Below are positions 1 through 8,593 of a DNA stretch of 21,763 bases, in pieces (the first letter of the stretch is position 1; every line of letters begins with the position of its first letter). Position numbers and translations under genes: made by a program. The DNA lies in NCBI GenBank assembly GCA_947486505.1, contig CANKTT010000008.1, positions 1 through 21,763 of the forward strand, read 5' to 3'. This DNA comes from Actinomycetota bacterium. Its GTDB lineage: Bacteria > Actinomycetota > Actinomycetes > S36-B12 > UBA5976. The notes under the pieces are model-generated. The model did no database searches and was not told the DNA's origin. It saw only the letters and a program-made list of their open reading frames with translations.

Positions 1-198
1 GATGTCCTTGCACACTACTGGGAGCAAGACCTTCGCGATGAGTATTTTCCAATCGATGCTTGCAGTCAAGGTGTTCTGGCTAAGGCTCCGCTCATAATGT
101 GGCACTGTTGCGAAAACTGTTACTTACTCTTCCCCCGTGCATCATTCTCAAAGCATCTTTGGACTGCTTTAACTGATGCTGCGGTTGAGTACCTGTAA
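1..198 (+). CDS. C-terminal fragment of an unrecognised protein
   Basis: An open frame runs from the window edge to a TAA stop at 196-198, giving 65 residues of the C-terminus with the start missing. The visible part is rich in aromatic and cysteine residues and contains a tight cysteine cluster (WHCCENCYLLF, about 30 residues from the end), which could be structural or metal-binding. I do not recognise a family. It lies 36 nt upstream of folD on the same strand, so the two may be co-transcribed. That it is a real coding region is inferred from the uninterrupted frame, plausible composition and fit to the spacing; a chance open frame of this length is less likely but possible. Confidence 0.6.
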   Translation, partial: DVLAHYWEQDLRDEYFPIDACSQGVLAKAPLIMWHCCENCYLLFPRASFSKHLWTALTDAAVEYL

Positions 199-234
199 AA
201 TCAAGTAACACTTTCTAACTCCAAAGTAGGCACC

Positions 235-1083
235 GTGACTGCAGTAATTCTCGATGGCTTAGCTACTGCTGCTGCAGTAAAAGCAGATTTAGCAACTCGT
301 GTCGCGGCATTGAACGCAAAGGGTATTTTTCCTGGCCTTGGCACCATCTTGGTTGGCAATGATCCGGGGTCACATTCATACGTAGGTGGCAAACATAAAG
401 ATTGTCACGAAGTCGGAATCACTTCAGTCCGTGAGGATCTACCGGAATCTGCTACTCAGCAAGATGTTATGGATGCAATTGCTCGACTCAATGCTGACCC
501 AGCCTGCACTGGGTATATCGTGCAGTTGCCATTACCAAAAGGCTTAGATTCAAATGCTGCTCTGGAAGCCATTGACCCACGAAAAGATGCTGATGGTCTA
601 CATCCGACAAACCTTGGTCGCTTAGTTCTAGGTGAACCAGCTCCGCTTCCTTGCACACCACGAGGAATTGTTGAACTACTTCGCGCGTACGACGTAAAAA
701 TTGACGGTGCAGAAGTTTGCATTGTGGGGCGTGGCGTAACTGTTGGTCGCCCACTTGGACTATTACTTACTCGTCGTAGCGAGAACGCAACCGTAACTTT
801 GTGTCACACCGGTACAAAAGACATGGCTGCGCACATTAAGCGCGCTGACATTGTCGTTGCTGCTGCTGGTGTCCCACATTTTATAAAGCCCGACATGATC
901 AAGCCGGGTGCTGCGTTGCTAGATGTTGGCATCACTCGCACTGATGCTGGCCTGCTTGGCGACCTGGATCCAGCTTGCGCTGAAGTCGCCGGATGGATTG
1001 CTCCAATGCCAGGTGGAACCGGTCCAATGACACGAGCCATGTTGCTAGCCAACGTAGTCGACACTGCAGAAGGAAACCTCTAA
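235..1083 (+). CDS. folD: Bifunctional methylenetetrahydrofolate dehydrogenase / methenyltetrahydrofolate cyclohydrolase (FolD)
   Basis: Cytosolic enzyme that interconverts 5,10-methylene-THF, 5,10-methenyl-THF and 10-formyl-THF with NADP(H), linking one-carbon units to purine and formyl-methionine synthesis. The 282-residue length is normal for the family. Visible hallmarks are Tyr49 and Lys53 in YVGGK (catalytic Lys56 in E. coli), VQLPLP at 96-101, DADGLHP with Asp120, the PCTPRG motif at 139-144, the NADP-binding GRGVTVGRP loop at 165-173, and [11 protein letters not shown] near the C-terminus. The loop sequence is typical of actinobacterial FolD. The GTG at 235 is the natural start because family homology begins there; the Shine-Dalgarno is weak. 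Its stop codon overlaps the betA ATG by one base, implying coupled translation. Confidence 0.97.
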   Translation: MTAVILDGLATAAAVKADLATRVAALNAKGIFPGLGTILVGNDPGSHSYVGGKHKDCHEVGITSVREDLPESATQQDVMDAIARLNADPACTGYIVQLPLPKGLDSNAALEAIDPRKDADGLHPTNLGRLVLGEPAPLPCTPRGIVELLRAYDVKIDGAEVCIVGRGVTVGRPLGLLLTRRSENATVTLCHTGTKDMAAHIKRADIVVAAAGVPHFIKPDMIKPGAALLDVGITRTDAGLLGDLDPACAEVAGWIAPMPGGTGPMTRAMLLANVVDTAEGNL

Positions 1084-2729
1084 TGTCAATCAAAGAATAT
1101 GACTACGTAATTATTGGTGGCGGTTCTGCTGGATCGGTTCTTGGTAATCGCCTTTCCGAAAATCCAGACAACGAAGTATTAGTCCTTGAAGCCGGGCGCA
1201 AAGACTCGTGGTGGGATCTTTACATCCAGATGCCAGCAGCGTTAACTTTCCCCATTGGCAGCAAGTTCTACGACTGGATGTACGAAACAGATCCAGAACC
1301 TTACATGGGTGGCCGCCGGGTTTACCAAGGCCGCGGAAAAATTCTTGGCGGTTCAGGTTCGATCAACGGCATGATTTTCCAGCGCGGAAATCCAATGGAC
1401 TACGAACGTTGGGCTGCGGATGAAGGTATGGAGAACTGGGACTTCGCTCATTGCTTGCCGTACTTCAAGAAAATGGAAAACGCTACGGGCGTTCCAAATG
1501 ACACCACGTATCGTGGCCACGACGGACCACTTTATCTGGAAAAAGGCCCAGCAAAGAATCCGCTATTCAAAGCTTTCTTCGATGCTGCGGTAGCCGCTGG
1601 CTTTAAGCGAACTGAAGATGTTAACGGCTACAGCCAAGAAGGCTTTGGCCCGTTTGATAAAAACGTTAAGAACGGTCGACGTTGGTCTTCGTCTACTGCG
1701 TACCTACATCCAGTAATGAACCGTAAGAATCTAACCGTTCAGACGCGTCACCAAGTTCATAGAGTGATTTTTGAAGGCGACAAAGCAGTTGGTGTTGTTG
1801 CCCAGCATGGTAAAACCATTACTGAATACCGTGCCAAGAATGTTGTGCTTTGTGGTGGTGCAATCAACACGCCACAGGTTCTGCAGCTTTCCGGAATTGG
1901 TCCTGCCGAACTTCTCAAGAAGCATGGGATCCCGGTAATTAAAGATCTGCCAGGTGTGGGCCAGAACTTGCAGGACCATCTTGAGGTTTATATCCAGCAT
2001 GCCTGCAAACAGCCAATCACGATGAACCCGAATCTGAAGCTTTGGCGGCGCCCATTTATCGGTGCCGCATGGCTATTTGCTCGAAAAGGTCCGGCAGCAT
2101 CAAATCACTTCGAAGGTGGTGGCTTTGCTCGCTCCAACGACATTGTGAAATATCCAAACTTGATGTACCACTTCCTACCAATTGCGGTTCGCTACGACGG
2201 AACTGGCATCGAACAAGGTCATGGTTATCAAGTTCACGTTGGCCCTATGTATTCAGATGCGCGTGGTCGAATTGAAATCAAGAGTGCTGATCCAATGGCT
2301 AAGCCTTCGATTTTGTTTAACTACTTGTCAACAGACCAAGACCGACGAGAATGGGTCGAAGCAATTCAAGTCACCAGAAACATTTTGGCGCAGCAACCAT
2401 TTGATCAATACAGCGACGGCGAGTTATCCCCTGGCCCAGAGGTGCAGACTCCAGAGCAGATTTTGGAATGGGTAGCTAAAGATGCAGAGACTGCATATCA
2501 CCCATCGTGTACCGCAAAAATGGGTACTGATGACATGAGTGTTGTAGATCCAAACACTATGAAAGTGCACGGTGTTGAGGGATTGTATGTGGTTGATGCA
2601 TCAGTGTTCCCTTACGTAACTAATGCCAACCTTTACGCACCAACCATGATGGTTGCCGAACGCGCTGCCGACTTGATTCAGGAAAAGCCAACTTTGGCTC
2701 CCGAGTATGTTGACTGGCACAAGAACTAA
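1083..2729 (+). CDS. betA: Choline-dehydrogenase-like GMC-family flavoprotein oxidoreductase
   Basis: FAD-dependent glucose-methanol-choline oxidoreductase. The closest match in wording along its whole length is BetA, which oxidises choline to betaine aldehyde. The 548 residues include the N-terminal dinucleotide fold (GGGSAG at 12-17, Glu36), GMC signature 1 around [15 protein letters not shown] (83-97), signature 2 [16 protein letters not shown] (259-274), and the catalytic His473 (AYHP) with Asn516 (TNANL), as expected for the family. The start at 1083 (MSIKEYDY) is chosen because the conserved FAD fold begins immediately after it; 30 further upstream codons in this frame lie inside folD and carry no homology. 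Choline is the likely substrate, but other alcohols are possible. No betaine-aldehyde dehydrogenase is in view. Confidence 0.85.
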   Translation: MSIKEYDYVIIGGGSAGSVLGNRLSENPDNEVLVLEAGRKDSWWDLYIQMPAALTFPIGSKFYDWMYETDPEPYMGGRRVYQGRGKILGGSGSINGMIFQRGNPMDYERWAADEGMENWDFAHCLPYFKKMENATGVPNDTTYRGHDGPLYLEKGPAKNPLFKAFFDAAVAAGFKRTEDVNGYSQEGFGPFDKNVKNGRRWSSSTAYLHPVMNRKNLTVQTRHQVHRVIFEGDKAVGVVAQHGKTITEYRAKNVVLCGGAINTPQVLQLSGIGPAELLKKHGIPVIKDLPGVGQNLQDHLEVYIQHACKQPITMNPNLKLWRRPFIGAAWLFARKGPAASNHFEGGGFARSNDIVKYPNLMYHFLPIAVRYDGTGIEQGHGYQVHVGPMYSDARGRIEIKSADPMAKPSILFNYLSTDQDRREWVEAIQVTRNILAQQPFDQYSDGELSPGPEVQTPEQILEWVAKDAETAYHPSCTAKMGTDDMSVVDPNTMKVHGVEGLYVVDASVFPYVTNANLYAPTMMVAERAADLIQEKPTLAPEYVDWHKN

Positions 2730-2742
2730 CTAAAGGATCTAG

Positions 2743-2782
2743 CCCCAGTGGTCACCTCAGTTTTATGGGGTAACTGCTGGGG
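2743..2782. terminator. Candidate bidirectional terminator between convergent genes
   Basis: CCCCAGTGGT (2743-2752) can pair with ACTGCTGGGG (2773-2782) over ten positions, two of them G-U wobbles, leaving a 20-nt loop. On the plus strand it is followed by GGTTCTTTCTTT, a loose U-rich run, just after betA. The right arm lies inside the last codons of the minus-strand transporter gene. The U-tract is imperfect and the loop long, so this is only a moderate candidate. Confidence 0.4.
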
Positions 2783-3686
2783 TTCTTTCTTTGGAGTTGA
2801 TGATTACCAAGCCCACAAGAATCAACAAGGATCCAATTATCTGCCAAATGTTGATTGCTTCACCCAGCACGATTATGCCTAACATGATTGCTACAAAAAG
2901 AATTAAATAAGTTGTGTCGCTTGCTACTCCAGCGCCGGATTGCTTAATCAAAGTTTGAATCATTATGTAAGTTATGCCAGTTCCGACAACACCCAAAATC
3001 AACAACGAGATCAGCGAGATCGTTGAGGCGTCAGTCGTGATGGTTACAAACCAAGGCAAAATCAAAGTGAAATGAATAGAAGCACAGAGCATTTGTCCAG
3101 CAGCGATAGACGTTGGGGTATCTTTCACATTTACAAAGTTGCGTCTGGCGTACACAAGTCCGGCTGCATAGCTAGTGGTTCCGACCATGATTGCTCCGGT
3201 ACCGATTGCATCAAATTCACCAAGGCCAGTCCAAGGGTGAGCAATAAACAAGGCTCCCAAGAAACCCATACTCAAACCGGTTACTCGACGCCAAGTCGGG
3301 TTTTCTTCTGGGATAAACACCAGCACAAAACCAAGAGTCACCAACGGAACTAAGGCATTCCAAATACTCACTTGAACTGTCGAAATTCGGCTAACGGCTG
3401 TAGCCATGCCAACAAAAGAAACGGTGTTAAACAGGATTGCTGCAATGTTTAACTTGATCCAGATTTTTTTTCCACGTGGGTAATGATCCTTAGTTACCAG
3501 AAGGACAATCGCCAATGTAACTGCAGCCAAAACAGTGCGACCCCAAGCCACTTCAAGGGCGGAAAACGACTCTAGGGCAAAGTGCGCCCACATGTAGTTG
3601 CCACCAAAAAGTACTGAGACTGTTATGAAGAGCGCAGTATGTGACTTTGTCGTCGTCGGCGTTGTTGGTGCTGTCTGGGCGGTCAT
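2763..3686 (-). CDS. EamA/DMT-superfamily transporter
   Basis: Integral membrane carrier of the drug/metabolite transporter superfamily. At 307 residues it has the usual length and shows two EamA repeats (roughly residues 18-150 and 158-296) with about ten hydrophobic segments, for example 46-64, 110-126, 225-245 and 282-297. The hydrophilic N-terminus (MTAQTAPTTPTTTK) is followed directly by the first helix. Family members export amino acids or metabolites, or take up sugars and organic compounds, so substrate and direction are unknown. Its ATG overlaps the stop of the AceE-like gene (ATGA at 3683-3686) with no good Shine-Dalgarno of its own, so it is probably translated by coupling. A run of eight A residues on its coding strand (3464-3471) lies within Gly-Lys-Lys (residues 72-74). 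Confidence 0.88.
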   Translation of the reverse strand: MTAQTAPTTPTTTKSHTALFITVSVLFGGNYMWAHFALESFSALEVAWGRTVLAAVTLAIVLLVTKDHYPRGKKIWIKLNIAAILFNTVSFVGMATAVSRISTVQVSIWNALVPLVTLGFVLVFIPEENPTWRRVTGLSMGFLGALFIAHPWTGLGEFDAIGTGAIMVGTTSYAAGLVYARRNFVNVKDTPTSIAAGQMLCASIHFTLILPWFVTITTDASTISLISLLILGVVGTGITYIMIQTLIKQSGAGVASDTTYLILFVAIMLGIIVLGEAINIWQIIGSLLILVGLVIINSKERTPAVTP

Positions 3687-6070
3687 CGATTATCAAGCGC
3701 TAGCGAAGCCAGAGCTGCGTTAACAATCGCACCAGATGATAAGTCGTTTATGTTGTATAGATCCTTAACAGTTCCTGACTGTCCGAAGGAATCCACGCCA
3801 AGCGAAACGCAAGGCACGCCGATGGCAGACCCCATCCAGGCCATGGCATGACTCGATGCATCTTGAATTGTCACAATTGGAGCTCTATCCCCAATTACTG
3901 ACCACAGTGGCCCAGGCAGACTTGGCGCCGATGCCGTTCTAACCGCTTGGCGCAAGGTGCGTTGCCATGAGCCATACCAGCGATCCGCGCTCGTGACATC
4001 AATTACATGAGCAGCCACGCCTTCACTACAGAGTTCATTAGCTGCTGCCAGAACTTCTGGCATAACTGCGCCAGAAGCAACAAGATGAACCATAGGCACT
4101 CGTTCACTGTCGTCCGCACCGCGCAATTCTGGGAACTGTTCGAAAGCATCAAAGAGTCGGTAGCCGCCGCTTAGAACTTGGCGCCTTAGTACTGCATCAC
4201 CGATTCGTTTCCGAGCAGCCTCAAACGGTGCTTGATCTAATGGTCGAGTAGTTAGCCGGAAGTAGAACGCTCCATCGTCATAAGGTGCCGCAGTCTTTAA
4301 CTCTGAAGGACCGGCAGCAACTCGAGTAATTGCATCGGCAAGCATCCAGCTCAATGCGGTTCCATAAGTAGGTTCGATGAATGTAACTCCCGGCAATTCC
4401 ATGCCAATCGATGCAGTGATCGTAGACTGGTGCGCGCCACCTTCTGGGGCTAACGTAACTCCACTTGGTGTGCCAGCAATAATAAATCGAGCTGCTGAAT
4501 AAGTGCCATAAATAAATGCATCTAGGCCACGGCAGACAAATGGATCGTAAACAGTTCCGATTGGGATCAACGGTTGGTCTGACAAGTCCCAAGAAAGACC
4601 AAGTTGACCAAGCAATAGGAATAAGTTCATTTCGCTAATGCCAAGTTCAATGTGTTGACCTGTTGGACCTTCTGCCCACTTCAACATTGGGTCTTCATTC
4701 CAAGCCCGACGTTCATCGGGCGAGTAAATTCCATTGCGATTGATAAAGCCAGCCAAGTTTGTAGAGGTTGCAACATCGGGAGCCGTTGTAACCATGTACT
4801 TATTTATCTCTTCAATTCGGGATAGATCCACCAGAACGCGACCGAATGCTTCTTGAGTGCTCAGTGGCTTTGTACCAGTGGCGATCTCTGGTGCGGGCAC
4901 ATTAAGTTCTACACCTTTTGAAGTCGGCGAGCGATGTAAATCATGTCTGCGCTGCGCTGACAGAACACCAGCTGGACTTTGTGGATCAAAATCTGACCAT
5001 TCTGTTTCTTTATTTAGTCCAAGCTCGCTACGGAAGTTATCAATTTGGTCACCACTTAGTAGGGCGGAGTGATTTCTTGGATTACCTGCCATTGGCAGAC
5101 CCCAGCCTTTGATTGTGTATGCGAAAACTACGCTTGGTCGATCCGTGACGCTATCGCAAACTGCAAATGCGTCGCGAAGACTGTCTAAGTTGTGTCCACC
5201 TAAATCAGTAACTAACTCGTATAGTTCCTCGTCGTTAAGTTCAGCAACAGACATTCCAACTTCAGCGGGAGCGCCTTCAAGGAATCGAGTTCGTAATTCT
5301 TGGCCTCGGAATCCAAACAGCGATTGGTACTGCTCATTTTCCATGGCGTCAATCCAGGCTTCAAGGTCCTTGCCATATGGCTGCGCAAACTTAGCCTGCA
5401 ATTTCTTGCCATACTTAACTTCAATTACATGCCAGCCAGCTGCTTCAAACTGAGCACGCCACTGCATGATTCGAATTCCTGGAATAACTCGATCAAGTGA
5501 CTGTCGATTAAAGTCAACAACCCACATCACATTGCCTAGTTCAGTTGTTGCTGGGTCGGCTACCGCTTCCCAAACGTTACCTTCATCCAGTTCGGCATCA
5601 CCAATCAGGGCGATGAATCGTGAGTGTGGACGCTCGCCAAAGTGGGAATCCACATATCGCCTGGTTGCTGCTGCGAAAAGTGGTGCTGCAGCTCCAAGTC
5701 CAACTGATCCCGTTGAAAAATCTGGCGCGTCTGGATCTTTAGTTCGTGACGGATAAGACTGCAAGCCACCAAATTCACGCAAGCGTTTTAAGTAACTTTC
5801 ATCAAGATTTCCAAGCAAGTACTGAATGGCGTGAAAAACCGGGGACGCATGAGGCTTAACACTTACTCGATCCGGGCCATCCAAATGGTCGAAATACAGA
5901 GCAGTCATGATGGAAGTAAGGGACGCACTTGATGCTTGATGGCCACCAACTTTTACGTCATCTTTTAACTCGCGTTCGCGATTGGCAAAGTCAACCATTC
6001 GAACTGCTAGCCATAAAACTCGTCGCTGAATCTCATCTAATAGATCTGTGTCAACGCGCTGCTTACTCAT
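3683..6070 (-). CDS. AceE-like (homodimeric E1) thiamine-diphosphate-dependent 2-oxoacid dehydrogenase / transketolase-superfamily enzyme
   Basis: A 795-residue thiamine-diphosphate enzyme that aligns by eye with homodimeric pyruvate dehydrogenase E1 (AceE). Landmarks are GGHQASSAS (42-50), PHASPVFHA (73-81), the cofactor motif GDAELDEGN (157-165) completed by Asn188, GGHN (291-294), YTIKGWG (318-324), and the catalytic glutamate Glu480 in LGISEMN. The C-terminal transketolase-like domain ends in VDSFGQSG. It is about 90 residues shorter than E. coli AceE (887), lacking most of the N-terminal segment that contacts E2. No lipoyl E2 or E3 gene is nearby. AceE-like enzymes outside central metabolism (for example MdeB, linked to 2-oxobutyrate) exist, so the substrate may be an unusual 2-oxoacid. 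The Shine-Dalgarno AAAGGA lies just upstream of the ATG, which overlaps the MFS stop (ATGA). Confidence 0.85.
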   Translation of the reverse strand: MSKQRVDTDLLDEIQRRVLWLAVRMVDFANRERELKDDVKVGGHQASSASLTSIMTALYFDHLDGPDRVSVKPHASPVFHAIQYLLGNLDESYLKRLREFGGLQSYPSRTKDPDAPDFSTGSVGLGAAAPLFAAATRRYVDSHFGERPHSRFIALIGDAELDEGNVWEAVADPATTELGNVMWVVDFNRQSLDRVIPGIRIMQWRAQFEAAGWHVIEVKYGKKLQAKFAQPYGKDLEAWIDAMENEQYQSLFGFRGQELRTRFLEGAPAEVGMSVAELNDEELYELVTDLGGHNLDSLRDAFAVCDSVTDRPSVVFAYTIKGWGLPMAGNPRNHSALLSGDQIDNFRSELGLNKETEWSDFDPQSPAGVLSAQRRHDLHRSPTSKGVELNVPAPEIATGTKPLSTQEAFGRVLVDLSRIEEINKYMVTTAPDVATSTNLAGFINRNGIYSPDERRAWNEDPMLKWAEGPTGQHIELGISEMNLFLLLGQLGLSWDLSDQPLIPIGTVYDPFVCRGLDAFIYGTYSAARFIIAGTPSGVTLAPEGGAHQSTITASIGMELPGVTFIEPTYGTALSWMLADAITRVAAGPSELKTAAPYDDGAFYFRLTTRPLDQAPFEAARKRIGDAVLRRQVLSGGYRLFDAFEQFPELRGADDSERVPMVHLVASGAVMPEVLAAANELCSEGVAAHVIDVTSADRWYGSWQRTLRQAVRTASAPSLPGPLWSVIGDRAPIVTIQDASSHAMAWMGSAIGVPCVSLGVDSFGQSGTVKDLYNINDLSSGAIVNAALASLALDNR

Positions 6071-7266
6071 GCCGGTTCCTTTACCTGGGTTGGCGCGGCG
6101 TCAAACATTTTGAGCGAAACCGCCGCCATAACTGAGCATATCGCCATGACTGTCCAGGCTGCTTGCCAACTGAAAGATTCAACGATCTGGGACATGATGA
6201 TTGGTGAAAGTCCCCCAGCCGCAAAGATAAAGCTGTGTAACACACCTTGAGTAAATCCAACTCGCTCAGACGGCACTGCCACTACCGCAGTTGTAAACAG
6301 CAAGCCATTCCAACCCATGGCTGAGATGCCAGCCAAGAACAACAAGGGAACCACGATTGCGTACTGCTCGAGAACAGCACAAAGCAAAAGTAAAGTTGCG
6401 CCAAGTAAGGCAATGACGATCTGGAACTGAACTCGTCGAGTTGGATGGCGATCGCTGATTACGCCTAGTTGAATTCGAAGCGGGATTACAACAGCCATCA
6501 TGAGTGCATAAAGTTGCCCGGCATGTGTTGGAGTCCAGCCTCTGCTGGTACTCAAATACAAAGTAAGTAGCGCCACAATTCCGAGTTGCGTGAGACAAAA
6601 GAATGCAGCCGCAATCAATATCGGAGATAGTCGTCGCCAATTAACTGGCGGTAGATTCTCTGCTTTTAGACGTGGTGGTTCGGGAACCCCAACTGGAGCG
6701 AAGATCACAAATACCCCGCTCAAAATAATGAGTCCAGCAAGGGCGTAGAGCGCGGCACTTAGTCCATGTGAAACTGCAATTCCAGTTAGGACGATTCCGC
6801 CAATAACTCCACCAACGGGGACGGCTGCTTGTCGAGTCGAAAGGGCAAATCCAATATTTCCTAAATGAACAAAGTTTCTTGCCAGGCCTTTTGTCATTGC
6901 AACAGTTGGCGAAGCCATCATGATGCCAGCAAAAATCAAAGCAAAATGCGCAACCTCAGATGCCTTAAAAAATGCTGCGATTGAAAAGCAAGTGGCAGTT
7001 CCCAATAGTCCAATCAATGCAACTATTCGATCATCCATTCGATCCGCTAAGTTACCCCAAAAGATCACAGCAAATGCGGTGCCAAGACTTATGGTTCCCA
7101 AAAGCAAACCGACACCAGAAGTTGTCAGATCAAACGTGCTTGCCAGAATTGGACCAAGCGCTGGCAGGCCTTGCTGCGCTGTAGAAACTGCCAGTTGCGC
7201 AGCAATAGCTGCTGCCAAAATCCCAAGCGCATCTCGGCGCAATTTTTCCGGAGATGCTTGAGACAT
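6067..7266 (-). CDS. Major facilitator superfamily (MFS) transporter
   Basis: A 399-residue inner-membrane transporter with about twelve hydrophobic segments and the 6+6 arrangement of the MFS. A motif-A-like loop (GNLADRMDDRIVALIG) follows the second transmembrane segment, and a related loop (GVISDRHPTRRVQ) sits at the start of the second half. The substrate cannot be deduced. It stands between the acyl-CoA dehydrogenase (21-nt gap) and the AceE-like enzyme (4-bp overlap), so it probably carries the substrate or product of this pathway. The ATG at 7266 is used because the first helix follows shortly (residues 12-33). Confidence 0.9.
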   Translation of the reverse strand: MSQASPEKLRRDALGILAAAIAAQLAVSTAQQGLPALGPILASTFDLTTSGVGLLLGTISLGTAFAVIFWGNLADRMDDRIVALIGLLGTATCFSIAAFFKASEVAHFALIFAGIMMASPTVAMTKGLARNFVHLGNIGFALSTRQAAVPVGGVIGGIVLTGIAVSHGLSAALYALAGLIILSGVFVIFAPVGVPEPPRLKAENLPPVNWRRLSPILIAAAFFCLTQLGIVALLTLYLSTSRGWTPTHAGQLYALMMAVVIPLRIQLGVISDRHPTRRVQFQIVIALLGATLLLLCAVLEQYAIVVPLLFLAGISAMGWNGLLFTTAVVAVPSERVGFTQGVLHSFIFAAGGLSPIIMSQIVESFSWQAAWTVMAICSVMAAVSLKMFDAAPTQVKEPA

Positions 7267-7287
7267 AATTTATCTGGATATCAAAAG

Positions 7288-8448
7288 TTATCTTGATGCC
7301 AAAGTGTGGCGCGCCATCACAATGCGTTGCACTTGATTTGTGCCTTCGTAAATTTGAGTAATTTTGGCATCGCGCATCATGCGCTCAACTGGATAGTCGC
7401 GTGTGAAGCCGTATCCGCCTAGCAATTGAACAGCGTCGGTTGTAATCTCCATCGCAACATCGGATGCAAAGCACTTACTTGCCGCACCAAAGAAAGTTAA
7501 GTCCGAATCGTTGCGCTCACTTCGAGCTGCGGCAGCGTAAGTTAACTGACGCGCAGCTTCTAGCTTCATTGACATATCAGCAACCATGAACTGAATACCT
7601 TGGAACTCGGCAATCGCCTTACCGAATTGCTTACGTTCCTTGATGTAGCCAGTGGCAAAATCCAATGCGCCTTGGGCAATTCCAACTGCTTGCGCGGCAA
7701 TAGCAATCCGGCTGTGATCGAGGGTGGTCATGGCAATTCCAAATCCAGCGCCAACTTCACCGATGCGACGGGAATCTGGAATAACTACGTTGTCCAGATA
7801 GACCTCTCGAGTCGGTGAGCCCTTAATTCCAAGCTTCTTTTCCGGAGCGCCAAAACTGACCCCGGGATCGTCTTTCTTTACAACGAATGCAGTAATGCCA
7901 CCACGGGCACCTTTCTCCTTATCAGTAACAGCAAGCACAGTATAGATATGACTTTCACCGGCATTCGTAATCCACTTTTTGGAGCCGTTCAATGTCCACG
8001 AATCACCACTTGCTACCGCAGTAGTTTTCATAGCGCCGGCATCGCTGCCAGCATCAGTTTCAGAAAGCGCGTAAGACCATAGGGTTTCGCCTGTTGCTAA
8101 GCCTGGCAAAAACTCTTGTTTCAATTCTTCGCTGCCACTAAAAATTACTGGAAGTGATGCCAGTTTGTTAACTCCCGGAATCAAACTGCTTGAGGCGCAA
8201 GCCCGAGCAACTTCCTCGACCACAATCGCAGAAGCTAAAGCATCAGCCCCCGCGCCTCCGTATGCCTCAGGCACGTGGATGGCTTGAAGTTCGGAAGCCA
8301 CGAGAGCTTCGTAAGCCTCGCGCGGGAAGCGAGCGTCTTCATCTACTTCGGCCGCAAACGGGGCAATTTTGGCATCTGCCAGAGCTCGCACCACAGATCT
8401 GAGTTCTTCATGTTCGTCCGCGGTCTTGTAGATGTCGAAACTGCTCAC
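7288..8448 (-). CDS. Acyl-CoA dehydrogenase, canonical short/medium-chain type
   Basis: Flavoprotein that introduces an alpha,beta double bond in an acyl-CoA, passing electrons to ETF. With the GTG start at 8448 it has 386 residues, the normal family length. Motifs include YALSETDAGSDAG (first family signature, FAD/substrate contact), WITNAG, the LDHSRIAIAAQAVG helix, QLLGGYGFTRDYPVERMMRD, and IYEGTNQVQ with the catalytic base Glu368, all as in SCAD/BCD-type enzymes. The upstream-extended frame (to 8535) is rejected because AGGAG (8454-8458 on the minus strand) sits 5 nt before this GTG and homology starts just after it. It is the first gene of the minus-strand operon and is divergent from the nine-gene plus-strand operon. 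Confidence 0.93.
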   Translation of the reverse strand: MSSFDIYKTADEHEELRSVVRALADAKIAPFAAEVDEDARFPREAYEALVASELQAIHVPEAYGGAGADALASAIVVEEVARACASSSLIPGVNKLASLPVIFSGSEELKQEFLPGLATGETLWSYALSETDAGSDAGAMKTTAVASGDSWTLNGSKKWITNAGESHIYTVLAVTDKEKGARGGITAFVVKKDDPGVSFGAPEKKLGIKGSPTREVYLDNVVIPDSRRIGEVGAGFGIAMTTLDHSRIAIAAQAVGIAQGALDFATGYIKERKQFGKAIAEFQGIQFMVADMSMKLEAARQLTYAAAARSERNDSDLTFFGAASKCFASDVAMEITTDAVQLLGGYGFTRDYPVERMMRDAKITQIYEGTNQVQRIVMARHTLASR

Positions 8449-8453
8449 TTGGG

Positions 8454-8458
8454 CTCCT
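8454..8458 (-). promoter_or_regulatory. Ribosome binding site deciding the acyl-CoA dehydrogenase GTG start
   Basis: AGGAG on the minus strand, separated by 5 nt from GTG at 8446-8448. This fixes the start well inside the longest open frame, which would otherwise run to 8535. Confidence 0.75.
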
Positions 8459-8469
8459 GAATATGCAGA

Positions 8470-8479
8470 TTGCATACAA
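8470..8479. promoter_or_regulatory. Candidate operator half of a pair (TTGCATACAA)
   Basis: TTGCATACAA is a near-palindrome matching TTGTATACAA at nine of ten positions, the type of site often bound by FCD-subclass GntR regulators. It lies just upstream of the acyl-CoA dehydrogenase ribosome binding site, where a repressor could block minus-strand transcription. It partly overlaps the palindrome ACAATTGT at 8476-8483, so the true centre is uncertain. Confidence 0.4.
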
Positions 8480-8554
8480 TTGTGCCACTTTTCAGGCGTA
8501 CTTGCTATTGAAAGCCTTAATTTAGTCAAAACCAAGCGTGGATTCTGTATTAGA

Positions 8555-8562
8555 TGTATACA
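8555..8562. promoter_or_regulatory. Candidate operator (TGTATACA)
   Basis: A perfect 8-bp palindrome, extending to ATGTATACAA, about 30 nt before the isochorismatase-family start. Its centre is 84 bp from that of the similar site at 8470-8479, close to eight helical turns, which would suit a DNA loop or cooperative binding. This is inference from two sites only. Confidence 0.4.
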
Positions 8563-8593
8563 AGAAGTGGGAATTTAGCCGTTTGGAGGGCGC

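Larger units (their letters stand above)
8449..8593. promoter_or_regulatory. Divergent control region between the two operons
   Basis: The 145-nt spacer, the longest gene-free stretch in the window, separates the divergent operons starting at 8448 (minus) and 8594 (plus). It is AT-rich in its central part and contains two related palindromic sites (8470-8479 and 8555-8562), suggesting one regulator could control both directions. I could not pick convincing -35/-10 pairs; TTGAAA at 8508-8513 and TTGACT on the minus strand are the best -35-like hexamers, but neither has a well-spaced -10. No regulator gene is in the window. Confidence 0.6.

Noticed and set aside
993..1082. Thirty extra upstream codons in the betA frame
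   Set aside because: They lie inside folD, carry no family similarity, and the FAD fold starts right after the ATG at 1083, which overlaps the folD stop.
4278..4592. 104-codon open frame on the minus strand within the AceE-like gene
   Set aside because: An alternative frame of a conserved gene on the same strand, with high Cys/Trp content and no motif; a shadow.
8449..8535. Upstream extension of the minus-strand acyl-CoA dehydrogenase
   Set aside because: It adds 29 residues before the normal family start, while GTG at 8448 has AGGAG 5 nt upstream; the region holds the putative operator instead.
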